DNA from: Zygnema cylindricum
Lineage: Eukaryota > Streptophyta > Zygnematophyceae > Zygnematales > Zygnemataceae
DNA length: 23,650 bases
Reading direction: 5' to 3'
NCBI GenBank assembly: GCA_037447655.1
Contig: JBBHKE010000914.1
Span: 182,303-205,952, forward strand
Part shown: positions 1 through 9,964 of the stretch, piece by piece
Position numbering within the stretch: the first letter of the stretch is position 1
Layout of the letters: every line of letters starts with the position of its first letter
Notes under the pieces: generated by a model
Database searches by the model: none
What the model was told of the DNA's origin: nothing
The model's input: the letters and a program-made list of their open reading frames with translations, nothing else
Program-made: the position numbers and the translations under genes

Positions 1-2220
1 GACTTACATTTTCTTTTCTTGCTTTTCATCTTTCATTCACTTTTGTGTGACTTTTCTTTATATGAATCTTGTTTGCTCCTCCACTATTTGCACATTCTTT
101 ATCGGGGTCGATGATATGAGCACCTTCTAATGGTGGATTTCCTTCATTTGAGGTGTTGTCTTTGACGATGATGTGAGTCTTTGCCTTCGGCAAATCCGTC
201 TTCTCCCTAGCTGGATCATATAACGATAGGTTTTGGTTCTTCATGATCTCTATTCTTGTGTGTGCCTTAGTCTTACATACAACTGGCTTGCTCCTAATTT
301 GAGCTTCTCTCCTCATTTTCCAATAATCACTTGTTGGTGTGGGTAATTTTGATGCTTGAATTTTCTCCGTTTTTGGTGGAATTATTGACATGCATTTCAC
401 CTATTTTGCAAAGCATTTTTTTTCATCTGTGATGACTTTGCTCCCAACTTGTGATGGTCGTTATAGATGGGGAAGGTGGAGGATTCAAGACCTCCTTTAG
501 ATTAGACACTGAAGAGGGATTGACTACTGAAACACTCGGCTCTGACTCCCTTCTCGGATGGTGAGTTTTTTTCTTTTTTGCCTTTGCTCTTACTGTTCTC
601 ATAATTGTTGAAGTTGATGAATTCGTTGTCTGATTTGGTGAGTAACATTAGTTGATTACCTCCCACTTTTTGGATATCCCTACTCGTTCTCTTTCCTTTT
701 GCCTTTTACTTGTTGCTTGTTCCCTTCTTTTTTTTGTTTATTTGCCGACACATTAAGATTTTTTATTTTATTTTGGAGATCGGTGGATTGACTATCACTG
801 TTTTGTTCAACATGACTCCAGTTTGTGCTCATGAGACAACATGTAGGTGTTTGGCTACCAATGATCTTCGATATTTGTGGGATCTCTTTCTCCTCATATC
901 CCTCTATTTGGTGAGTGGAACCATACCCTTTTCGTTGATTCTCCTTGTTTCTTTTACCGTTGAATCGGTTATGGTTGACTCGATTTCGCCATTGCCTCCA
1001 TCTATCTTCCCCGACTGAGGTTTGGTGGTTTCTCTGTTGTTTACTGAATTTTGATGATTTGCCTTTGCTTTGTCGTTCCAGTCATGCGTGTACCACCTTT
1101 GCTGTCTTCCATGATCGTAGATCTGACACGCATAGCAGGTTGGCATTCTGGCTGTCATTCTGATTTTGTTGCGTACAGGACTCTGCTCTAGTCATTTCTG
1201 TCGATTGAGAATTGCGCACTTGGTCGACTTTGTGCGAAATCTATAACAACTCGACAGATTTGTTCATCACTTTGTGTGGGTTCACGCTGTTCTCAAGCAT
1301 TACGAATGAGCTAGGTGTTGTTCTGAGACACCTGATCTCAAACCTTTTTGAGGTCAGATCTCCTTATTTTCTCCTCTACAGATGGGTGACCTTTAATCTA
1401 AGAATCTCGATTATTTTGTGTGTTCCACTTGGATTTGATGGCCCTTGAGTTGTTAGAGCCGTATTTCATCTTTGCCTTTGTTATTGCAACAACATGTGCA
1501 AAGCTCAATGTGCAACTTTTATGCTCGCCCTTTTGATTCTTTCTTTGCAAGGTTAGAACTTTGATTTTGTCCTTTCTGCTCGTCTTCTTTGTAATGGGCT
1601 GGATGGCGTCCCATCCACTGATGCTTGTGACGTTGGGATGGGTAGGTTTTCCGATAGCGCTCTCACCCATCTGATTTGGCGGCTCTTTTGAAAGAAAGCG
1701 GACGCAAATATATCACATGCTCTCGGCTGATTCTCATTACTACTCTTCTTATATTGCTTCCCCGAAATGGTGAGTTCTTTTGCCCTTTTTATCAATCATC
1801 GTGGCAAACTTTCCTTTAATTTTGCATTTGTTTTCGGAAAGAGGCACACGTTCCAAAATAGGCACACGTGTGAGAGCGTGGTGCAATCTAAATTTTGGCT
1901 TGCAATGAAATTGTTAGAGATCTTTCTATTTTCAGCTTTTTCTCCTCCATTGTCAATAATTTTGTTTGTCTACTCTCCGCTATGGTCTTTTGTGATCTGA
2001 ATGCTAAGTTTGCAAAGAGAATCTTTGTGATCTTAGTTCTCACTGGCTTGACTTGTCTTTACCTTGTCACCTAATTGGTCAAAATTTTGACCACATTTTT
2101 TTTGATGCCAGGCTCACATTGGTGGCCTTCTCGGGTATCACCACCTCCAGTGGAGCCATCGGCAGATTAACTTCTCGACGACCTCCTCCCACTTCCACTC
2201 CTTCCTTTTTTAACCCTCTA
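1..2220 (-). pseudogene. Decayed hydrophilic coding region, family not recognised
   Basis: On the minus strand, long open frames follow one another with frameshifts and scattered stops (about 2220-2090, 1990-1555, 1670-1400, 1158-904, 400-26). The peptides are rich in Lys, Ser, Asn, Gln and Glu, with no membrane segment or signal peptide. Near 1140-1100 one frame reads MPTCYACQIYDHGRQQR, which resembles a CX2CX4HX4C zinc knuckle whose last Cys is Arg; this could mark a retroelement gag or LINE ORF1, but no neighbouring reverse transcriptase supports that. The last open stretch (400-26, 124 codons) is intact but hydrophilic and unrecognised. It lies downstream of the 2697-2218 frame on the same strand, and both may derive from one gene. 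No function is assigned. Confidence 0.3.
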
Positions 2221-2697
2221 ATTAGGTGAAAACCGTTGTGAACTCAAGAGGTACGGATAGGAGTAGCAATGAAACCTTCGTGACAGTTGGAAGGTGGAGA
2301 CCAATTGATTTTGCTTTGACTTTGCTTTGACTACGTTCTTAGTGAAATGGGAAATGTTTTCTTTGAGCGACATTGCTACCTCATAGACTTTGTGAGTTAG
2401 AGATCGAAGCAGTCCGATTGTTGTTGTCATGGATGAACTCTGAAGTGTCTCCTCTGTTAACCTTTCTATTTTTAGCCCTTGGATGTCGTTTTCCAAGGCT
2501 CTCCCTTCACTCGCATCCAATTCTTGGATATAATATTTTGCTCTTGTTGTGTTGTTGCAGAAATCCTCCGATTCTTCTCCTCTACTCTCAGCCTTCTCAC
2601 CCTTCTCGGGATGGCTGTTACTTTCTTCTCTCGGAATTTCGAACTCTTTTGGGCACGTTATGGGTGGGCCCATAACGTGTCGTGCCTGGTCGGTCAT
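2218..2697 (-). pseudogene. 159-codon open frame, unrecognised protein
   Basis: This is the longest uninterrupted non-repetitive frame in the first 4 kb. It begins MTDQARHVMGPPITCPKEF and has an acidic, Glu/Ser-rich first half (about residues 20-50), then a segment with heptad-like Leu/Ile spacing (about 60-120) that could form a helix or coiled coil, and a Tyr/Ser-rich end. No catalytic motif is visible. Past its stop, another frame (about 2209-2090) stays open with a GGGRRE-type basic patch, which suggests a frameshifted continuation rather than a true C-terminus. The start codon lies in a perfect 11 bp palindrome region (2654-2679). It is probably part of the decayed region to its left. 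It could also be a chance frame; I do not recognise the family. Confidence 0.3.
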
Positions 2698-3297
2698 CGG
2701 ATCTAACGGGAAAAGATCCCTGTAACCACAGTTTCCGTAACCACAGACAACTTAGACTGGCCAAAGATCAAACACGCAGAGGGGCTTAGGGAGTCACAAA
2801 AAATAGAGATAGGAAAGATGTAAAGTATAGAGAGATATGTTGCAAATAGAAAAGATAGACAGAGTAGAATCTCAGGATAAGCTGTAGCTTTGATTAATGG
2901 TCTTTTTAGGACAGAATGTTACAATGTGGATTTGTTTAATAAAGCCGAAACTATTCTACTTTTTGTCTTACTCTCTATGTCAGACTTGCTCGTTAAATTG
3001 ATGGATGAAGGTATTTTTCTGTCTATTGTGCTGTCTTTTCTTTGCAAACAACGAGTCTACACTAAATAAGCCACCAAAGTGTGGTCCAATCTAAACCTAT
3101 TTACACATTGATTGTCCACCGGGAATTGCTGCACGTCTGTAGACAATTTTGTACTTAAAGCATTCATTCAAACATGTAGTCGTTCGGTTCAATTCCGTAC
3201 ATTCCGATTTGTCGCGTCACGTCACGCTGCACTTGTCCAAATCGGCACTTTTGTTAGAATCAATGTATTGCCAAAGACCGTCAAAAACTTACATTCT
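2698..3297. other. Non-coding stretch, no gene recognised
   Basis: No open frame longer than about 75 codons with coding character is seen. The motif GTAACCACAG occurs twice within 25 bases near 2720-2745, followed by AT-rich sequence. It may hold the upstream region of the minus-strand frames to the left, but no clear promoter is visible. Confidence 0.4.
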
Positions 3298-3546
3298 TCA
3301 CCTTTTTATCATCACTTTCAAGACAGCACTGTCCGTGGAACCTGAGCTTGGATCTCCTTCACGGACTTTCTTTCTTTCTTTATTCACTTTCTTTTCTTTC
3401 TTTTTGAATTCCTTAAAAGGTTTCAGCCAGTCTTCAAGCATGTCTCTAAATATTTTATCAAAATCGACACCGCTGCCCCCAACTCTATCCTTTCCAAAGG
3501 GATCCACAAGAAGCGATTCCTCGAACTTAGCGACGAAAAATTTCAT
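3298..3546 (-). pseudogene. 82-codon Lys/Glu-rich frame, unrecognised fragment
   Basis: The frame starts MKFFVAKFEESLLVDPFGKD and continues with a charged helix-like part (FDKIFRDMLEDWLKPFKEF), then a strongly basic run of KKKEKK and KERKK type. Upstream in the same frame VKEISVSE precedes the ATG before a stop is met, so the open frame is slightly longer than the ATG start suggests. Composition looks more protein-like than the shadow frames on the other strand, which are Phe/Ser-rich. No domain is recognised. It could be a fragment of a gag-like or nuclear protein, or a chance frame. It sits just right of unassigned sequence and left of pyrimidine-rich DNA. Confidence 0.25.
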
Positions 3547-3649
3547 CTCGGAAACTGAAATCTCTTTTACTCAAATCTCGGGACTCCACTTTGAGAGAAG
3601 GTGGGTCTTTTGAAGGCTCCAGTGTATGCCTCAGCCGGTAAGGAGTGCA

Positions 3650-3726
3650 TACTTTCCTACTTCCTTCCCTTTCCTTCTCCCCCCCCTCTGCTTCTTCCTT
3701 CCCTTTCCTTCTTCCTTCCCTTTCCT
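3650..3726 (+). repeat. Polypyrimidine tract with CTTCCTTCCCTTTCCTTCT repeats
   Basis: Almost every base is C or T. The block CTTCCTTCCCTTTCCTTCT recurs, with a C8 run between copies. It is a degenerate microsatellite. It lies about 500 bases left of a long purine tract of opposite strand bias. Confidence 0.8.
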
Positions 3727-4235
3727 AGTTGAATCACTTAGAAAAAAACACACTCTAACCTTGAGCAAATCCTTCTCCTATACATCGTATCTCAAAAACA
3801 CACAAGCGGATGCATTCACAAAAGGACAAAATACATTCACAACACCATCACCATAAGTCACGGCAAGAAGGAAACATTCCAATACACATGTATTAGGCCC
3901 AATTTTTCTCTCCCTCCCTCTCACTCATACAAAACATTTCTCTAGCTTGGTAGCAAAGAATTAACCACACTATAAAAAGGCACAAGACACAAAAAAAATG
4001 TAATACTCCCCTAACATTAGAAAACAAAGCAAACTAAACCATAAAAAAACATGGTAAAATAAAAATTACCCGAGAAAATCTCACCATACAAAGTCGTCCA
4101 ATGGAAAGAAAGAAACGAAGAGTACCACGTATCAAGGCCAAAATCGTACCAAAAAAAGGAGAAGGCCGAACTGAATCGATACAAAAAAACGTAAAAATCA
4201 AGCCGAAACGCCGAAGCCCACAATGTACCCTTAAC
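3727..4235. other. Non-coding stretch, no gene recognised
   Basis: AT-rich sequence with short A runs. Open frames here are short or are the tails of the low-complexity frames that run out of the purine tract. Nothing is assignable. Confidence 0.4.
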
Positions 4236-4633
4236 AGGAGGGAGATGGAGAGGGAGAGGGAGAGGGAGAGGGGGAGGGAGAGGGGGAGGGTGAGGGAGAG
4301 GGAGAGGGAGAGGGAGATTGAGAGGGAGAGGGAGAGGGAGAGGGAGAGGGAGAGGGAGAGGGGGAGGGGGAGGGAGAGGGAGAGGAAGAGGGAGAAGGAG
4401 AGAGTGGCGAGGGTGAGGGGGAGGGAAAGAGAGGGAGAGAGAGAGGAAGAGGTACGGGGAGGGAGAGGGAGAAGAAGTTGGAGCTGCAGAGAGAGAAAGA
4501 GGAGAGGGAGAGAATGAGGGAGAAGAAGAGGGAGAAGAAGAGGGCGAGGGAGGAGGAGAAGGTGAAGGGGACGGGGAGTGGGTGGTTGAGGGGAAGGGGG
4601 AACCGCAGGGGGAGAGGGAGAGGGAGGGAGATG
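4236..4633 (+). repeat. GGGAGA-type purine microsatellite, about 400 bp
   Basis: The plus strand is almost entirely A and G. The core at about 4247-4388 is near-perfect GGGAGA hexamers with GGGGGA variants; the right part is more degenerate (GAAGAA, GAGGAAGAG). The repeat creates very long open frames on both strands, giving Arg/Glu-rich peptides on plus and Pro/Ser/Leu-rich peptides on minus. These are artefacts of the repeat, not genes. Mirror-symmetric homopurine DNA of this kind can form triplex structure in principle. Confidence 0.93.
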
Positions 4634-4849
4634 AGTCGGAGAGAGGAGAGTGCGGGTCCATTCTCCAAAAGATGGCACGCAGAAATTCCTTCGTAATGAC
4701 TTTTGGAAATTTGTCCTCTAGTACATTGATGTCACGTAGGTGCCGTACAAATGTTTCGACCAATCGCGTCGCTCCTTTAAGTTTAAAATTTTCGACGGTC
4801 GTTACGTGACTCCGCCAGTTTTGGACTTTCAGTTTTTTAAACTTTTAGC

Positions 4850-5350
4850 GTCGGTTAGAACTTAGAAGAATTTTTGTACGGAGGTGGTACTCATGATTTT
4901 TTGTACATAGGATGTACGGATGAGTGTACTTATTCAGATGTATTTGAGTATCTCCGGGGAATGTTACCCTGATTTGAGGTAAACTTTTTGCTTCAATGTT
5001 TTTGCTTTGTCGTTTTGGACAAAGTCTCGCTGTACTTCTTCCCTATGCGACAATTTTATGGAGGACGTTAGTGCCAAGTCATTAAGAATCAATAAATATC
5101 TCGCCAAATCTTTACTCGGCATTTGATTCGCCGGAAATTCTACGCACGAATTATGAAAAAGAGAAGTCAATTTACAAAGTCGTTGGTTAATCATTTGATT
5201 GGCCAGTACGGTAATTCTGCAAAAAAATCCAAATAATGAAAGTCAAGCTACAAAGTCAACGGTTTTTGACACAAATCGTAATGATTGAATGTGGTATTTA
5301 TTTATTTAATTCAATAAAATAATTTTTTTATCAAACTTATAAATAAAATT
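4850..5350 (+). repeat. Direct repeat A, copy 1
   Basis: Shares many blocks in the same order with 5900-6440: TGTACGGATGAGTGT, ATATCTCGCCAAATCTT, CATTTGATTCGCCGG, AAAGTCAAGCTACAAAGTCA and CAAACTTATAA. The copies have diverged by substitutions and small indels. No coding frame is conserved between them, so this is a non-coding repeat. The offset between copies is about 1.03 kb. Confidence 0.8.
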
Positions 5351-5569
5351 TGTTGGATTATATAGACTACAATGCACACATCTCTATACTGGCATCTAAT
5401 AACATTTTTGACGTCAATACTACGTCGCTCGAAATTGGATTTGTAAAAATCACGGAGAAGTATACTCTAAACCACTATTAGTGTTGATAACACTAATTCA
5501 TGGAACTTTGACCCTTGAATTTTGAGCCTTGAATCTAACATGGAATATACAATATTTTTTTCGTCTACT

Positions 5570-5860
5570 GTAATGAAGGTGCATTTTAAACCAATGTCAA
5601 TTACACTAATTTGAGCAACTATTAAAGAGTGCATCGTACCAAATAATGCTAGTCCGTACTTAATTGCTCGTTATTTATTACAAACGTACAAAAAAGTGTC
5701 ACATAACGGCGTCGAAGAGGAAAAGTGAGTAGCGTCGACACGGAAAGCGCACTCAGATTTGATTCGTAGTAATAAAAACGGGGAAAAAACGCTCAAACCT
5801 GTTCTCACATGTTTAAACGTCGACTATGTGAACAACGCTACACTATTGTCGATGCCTTGC
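5570..5860 (+). repeat. Interspersed repeat B, copy 1
   Basis: Carries the blocks AGTCCGTACT, AAAGTGTCACATAACGGCGT, a CGGAAAG motif and CCTGTTCTCACATGTTTAAAC. These recur in order at 7020-7310 (plus) and, reverse-complemented, at 7620-7880. It is non-coding. It follows repeat A copy 1 as the second B copy follows the second A copy, so A and B are probably parts of one duplicated unit. Confidence 0.75.
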
Positions 5861-5899
5861 TCCGACTTTTCTGGAGCGTCCAGTTTTTAGATCTGAAGC

Positions 5900-6042
5900 G
5901 TCGATAAGAAGTTTAAAGTACAAGATTGTACGAAACTATGTACGGATGAGTGTCCTTATTCAGTATTTTCCCACGTATTTTCACGCGAATGAACATGCAT
6001 TTTTTTGTTTCATCGTGTCTGCTTTTGTTGTTATCCCATTTT

Positions 6043-6077
<35 letters not shown>

Positions 6078-6440
6078 TTGTTCTTGACAAAGTCTCTTAC
6101 GACAAGGCAATGCGACAAAGTATTGTGGACGTTATTGCCACGTCATTGAAAAATGACGCTTAATAATTATTTACAGTTAAGATTCAACAAATATCTCGCC
6201 AAATCTTGACCCAGCATTTGATTCGCCGGCAATTTTGCACGCAAAATCTGAAAAAAGAAAGTCAATTTACAAAGGCATTTGTTTTGTCCAAATCATTTGA
6301 TTGGCCAGAAATTCTGCATAAAAAATATAAAAAATGAAAGTCAAGCTACAAAGTCAATTGTTTTGTACAATCATAATAGTTCCAAAATGACGCACTTTTT
6401 TAAATTAAATACTTAAGAGTTACCAAACTTATAAAATTTG
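5900..6440 (+). repeat. Direct repeat A, copy 2
   Basis: Matches 4850-5350 block for block. It contains an insertion of a 30-base T run (about 6047-6076) and extra sequence around 6145-6180. The open frames across the T run are repeat artefacts. Confidence 0.8.
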
Positions 6441-7019
6441 CATAAGGTACAGTACCAGTCGTACTTTTTTTGACTTCTTTACGAAACGCGTTACTTTTCT
6501 ACTTTTATAACTTTTCGTAAATCGTATATTTTTCGTGCACTGATAAATGTATGTAAAATTTCAAAAAAAGGGTTGGAAGAATTAGATGTTTCATTCGTAC
6601 TATGCGCACGGTAAAGTATTTTGAAAAAGAATGCATATGCGCATTATTCAAAATTTCACATTTTTTAAAATGCGTTGACCGGATTTGACTTATTAACAAA
6701 ATAAAAAATCGAAACATTTAATCAGAAATAGTACTACAACTTAGGGTATGTGCTCATGTATTCAACTACCGGTTTTTTTTGTCGTTTTACTACTAAATTC
6801 AGTCCCCAACGAGAAAATCTCACTTTGGCGGTTTCAAAATTTTCGACCAACGGGCACGCGAACCAGCTCAGGAAAAAACTTTATCAGAAATCATCTCGCA
6901 AATTGATTTTAGTTAAATTATCACCATGACAGCAAATGAAAAACGTTCACGTAGGCGTCACACGAGTTGGAAAGTTTTATCACGAGGGAGAATACTCGCT
7001 ATTTTTTTTTTGCGTTAAT

Positions 7020-7310
7020 ATTGGTACTGTTAAAATAGTGTGAGTTACAAATTTTAAATGTTTTTAAAAAGTGTAGCATACGAATTGTGTCAGTCCGTAC
7101 TAAAGAGTGTAATTATTTTGTACAGATACAAAATAAGTGTCAGATAAAGGAGTCGACAGTGGAAATTGAGTGCGTTGCACGGAAAGTCGTGCAGAGAATC
7201 CATTCCAAGTCATAAAGACGAGGGAAAGTCGCGATAACCTGTTCTCAGATGTTCAGGCGTCGAAAATGTGAACACAGGCTATCGCGGCTAACCCTAAAAA
7301 CATGGGAACG
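7020..7310 (+). repeat. Interspersed repeat B, copy 2
   Basis: Contains GTCAGTCCGTACTAAAGAGT, AATAAGTGTCAGATAAAGGA, CATAAAGACGAGGGAAA and ACCTGTTCTCAGATGTTCAG, matching 5570-5860. It ends near GCTATCGCGGCTAACCC, a tail also seen in the inverted copy. Confidence 0.75.
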
Positions 7311-7324
7311 CTTATCGGTTTCTT

Positions 7325-7590
7325 AACTCTAATAACGATTCACGTTGTACTTTTTTTTTTTTTTGGAAATTCCGTGCATTACATTCGTACATTTTTTCGT
7401 ACACGAAAAGTATACGAAATTTACAAAAAGTTCAAAAAACCCAAAAAATAATGCATAATCGTAAAATTTTCAAAATTTTAACGAATGAAACATCTATGGT
7501 TGGAAGCATATCGTGAATCGCAATTAGAGTTAATAAATAATTAGTGTAGAGAAACAAATAGTGTTATTAACTCTATTATGCGTACAAGGG
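7325..7590. repeat. Two facing ends of a foldback (MITE-like) family
   Basis: At 7325-7347 the sequence CTAATAACGATTCACGTTG followed by TA matches the right terminus of the complete MITE at 22693-22917. At about 7509-7531 TCGTGAATCGCAATTAGAG is its reverse complement and matches the left terminus. A third related arm (TTATTAACTCTATTATGCG) lies at about 7565-7585 and pairs with the second to make a foldback of roughly 75 bases. The two termini point away from the 160 bases between them, so they are more likely ends of two elements than one element. Confidence 0.55.
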
Positions 7591-7619
7591 CCTAACGACA
7601 GCAAAAATTATACCTAGCA

Positions 7620-7880
7620 CTATTTTAGATACACATTCCCATATTGTAGCCGCCATAGTCTGCGTTCACATATTCAGAGCTTGAACATGTGAGAACAAGT
7701 TCGCACGATTTTCCCTTGTCTTTATGATTGAGAATCAATCCTGAGTCCGCTTTTCTGTGGCGACGCACTCAATTTCACGTGCCGACGCCTTTATGTGACA
7801 CTTATTTTGTACGCTAGTACAAAAAAATGAGCAAATTTAGTACGAACTAACACATTTCGTACATTACACTATGTAAATAC
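7620..7880 (-). repeat. Interspersed repeat B, copy 3 (inverted)
   Basis: The reverse complement reads AAAATAAGTGTCACATAAAG, then GTGCGTCGCCAC, CATAAAGACAAGGGAAAA, CTTGTTCTCACATGTTCAAG and TATGGCGGCTA, matching repeat B at 5570-5860 and 7020-7310. It is in opposite orientation to both, making a large imperfect inverted pair with 7020-7310 around the foldback ends at 7325-7590. Confidence 0.75.
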
Positions 7881-7899
7881 AATCAAAATTAGGGTAATT

Positions 7900-9650
7900 A
7901 ACGCTAAATAAATAGTACCTATATTAACGTAAAATATAATGTGAGTTAAGTTTGATTAAGTTGTCGTGGTATTTTTGATCAAGTCTTTTTATGTTTTTTG
8001 TTTTATTATGAAGTCAAAGTCAATCAACGCATTTTATAAACGTTGCATTTTTTCCATGCGCATATTCATTAATCTCGGAGCGTTTCATTACGCGGTTTAT
8101 GGGTTGATACTTCTATAAATACTTTTGTACTGTATCACCATATAAAATCTGCATACCATATACTATGTCATCGTACAACTGAAGCCCCTTTTTTTTTTTG
8201 AAGAAACTCTATCACTTTTAACGGTTACTTTTTCAGCCTTGTCTTTTTTTAATGAAAACTCGAAGAGCGAGAAAACACGAAGTTGAAAGGAGCAAAACAA
8301 AGTGTAACCACATGTTTCTCGGCAAAGATATTTTGTTCGATTTTGTTAGATTCGCACGGCCTTTGCGAAGTGTGAAAATATGATAGCATTCTATTGTTGC
8401 GCAAATGTATATTATCCACGTTCAACATTTCTACACAAAGTGTAGATGGCTAGCCACTTCACTGAGGTGGGTAGTCATTAGTGAGCTGCATACAACAATT
8501 GCTTCAGGGATGGGGACCTAGATGTAATCGAACAAACAATGTTTGAACACGGACCATTAGAGATTTTTTATCAAATCTTTTATATTGTTGTTTTCAAAAA
8601 AAAATACAGTACAACACAGTACGAGAACACACAAAATTCCGTTAACAACCATTTTTTTTCTTTTTGTTACCTATCGTCATTTCTCTTTTATAATGTCACC
8701 ATACCTTTGCTATAAATCAGCCTTTTGCGCAACTCATATTTATTCTACTAGTGTTTTTTATATTTTCTCACTCGGTCATTTTGATTTTTGATCAAAACCT
8801 TTAAAAAGATTGAAATTAATCATGGGCTCAACTTGCTTGATATCAATCTTTTGTTAAAATTAACGTACTAATGTACCTTTTCAATCACGCGGTGTGTTTC
8901 TTGTTCAAACTCAACAAGAGACATCTTTTTTTCAAGTTTCTTGAACGTTTTCGGTGGTGGCGTGGTTTATGTCAAAACATTTTTATTTGTTTTTACACTT
9001 TAAGTCAATTACACAACATCAAACATACATAGTGGATCATGTTGAGACACTCATTTTCTAGCATGTATTACAAAGTTTGATATAATATTTATGATTGAAA
9101 AAATAGATTGTATATATATACATATAAATTCTCTATCCCAGTTGTGTAATACATGAGTCAATTCATTGGTTTTGTCGATAAATAAAAAGTACGCGGTAAA
9201 CTCTAACAATTGCGCATTTTATTCTCACAATTAAGGTATTTTAATGTACGGAGTTCTCGAACTATATATCGACATTGTTGATGTCGTGCAATAGACATGG
9301 ATGGGCAATGATTATTAAAAATTATTGACAAATAAAAATCTAAATAAAAATAATTTCAATAAAAATCTTGACAATAATTTTTGACATATTAGATATCGAG
9401 ACATCTAAAAACATTGCAATTCGGCTTATAAAAACATTGCATGTCAATTATCTAAAAATCGTGCTCGATACGCCACTACCTTAAGCGTGATTGTTTGTCA
9501 CAACTTTAATGTTAACAATCTTTAAATTCAACAGTCAATATAAGGTATCACGGGTATTATCACAGGGTAAAAGCAAATGCTCACCCACCAGTTAACTACC
9601 TTTAATTTTGAGCATCCACCAACTTTTAATAGATTCTATAGTTTTATATA
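7900..9650. other. AT-rich intergenic DNA, no gene recognised
   Basis: No open frame longer than 68 codons is present and none has recognisable content. Around 9320-9400 short AT-rich repeats (AAAAATTATTGACAA and near reverse copies) make an imperfect inverted repeat. The missing left (3') LTR of the copia relic that starts at 9743 was sought here and not found. Confidence 0.5.
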
Positions 9651-9676
9651 AAAGTCAAATTTTTGAATTTGACTTT
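9651..9676. repeat. Perfect 11 bp palindrome hairpin
   Basis: The arms AAAGTCAAATT (9651-9661) and AATTTGACTTT (9666-9676) are exact reverse complements around a TTTG loop. It lies 70 bases left of the last recognisable copia coding sequence. Confidence 0.7.
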
Positions 9677-9742
9677 ATTGTGACCTAGCGTTAACGTGTC
9701 ATATGATACACTCATTTTTTTTTCTTTTGTTTTAGTTTTGTA

Positions 9743-9949
9743 TCAAATATCTGTGTCAGTTGTCGACAATGTTGTTGCCTCATTGTTCGACTTCCTCGGA
9801 TTTTTTATGCTTTGGCTCAAAGCTCCAACCGCCACTGCGATGTCAAGACAAGTACCGTTCATGTAATAAATGAGGTTTGCGACAATCTGCCTGTAAAGAA
9901 TGAATGGCATAGAATGTACCTCACTTGAATCAAGGAAATCACGAACCAA
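9743..9949 (-). pseudogene. Copia RNase H / end of RT, internally deleted
   Basis: The frame contains YRQIVANLIYYMNGTCLDIA followed by VAVGALSQSIKNP, matching the conserved copia segment between the RT and RNase H domains (usually YR..VGSLMY.....RPDI). It then jumps to NNEATTLSTTDTDI, the counterpart of the ALSTTEAEY motif inside RNase H. About 70-80 residues normally between these motifs, including the first RNase H catalytic Asp, are missing. The frame ends in a stop just after the second motif, so most of RNase H is absent. Confidence 0.8.
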
Positions 9950-9964
9950 AACACCACCATATGT

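Noticed and set aside
4017-4763. Long overlapping open frames on both strands (248 and 214 codons minus, 138 plus)
   Set aside because: They are produced by the GGGAGA purine repeat; the peptides are Pro/Ser/Leu or Arg/Glu low complexity and not genes.
5913-6149. Frames with Lys or Phe runs on both strands
   Set aside because: They read through a 30-base T run inside repeat A copy 2.
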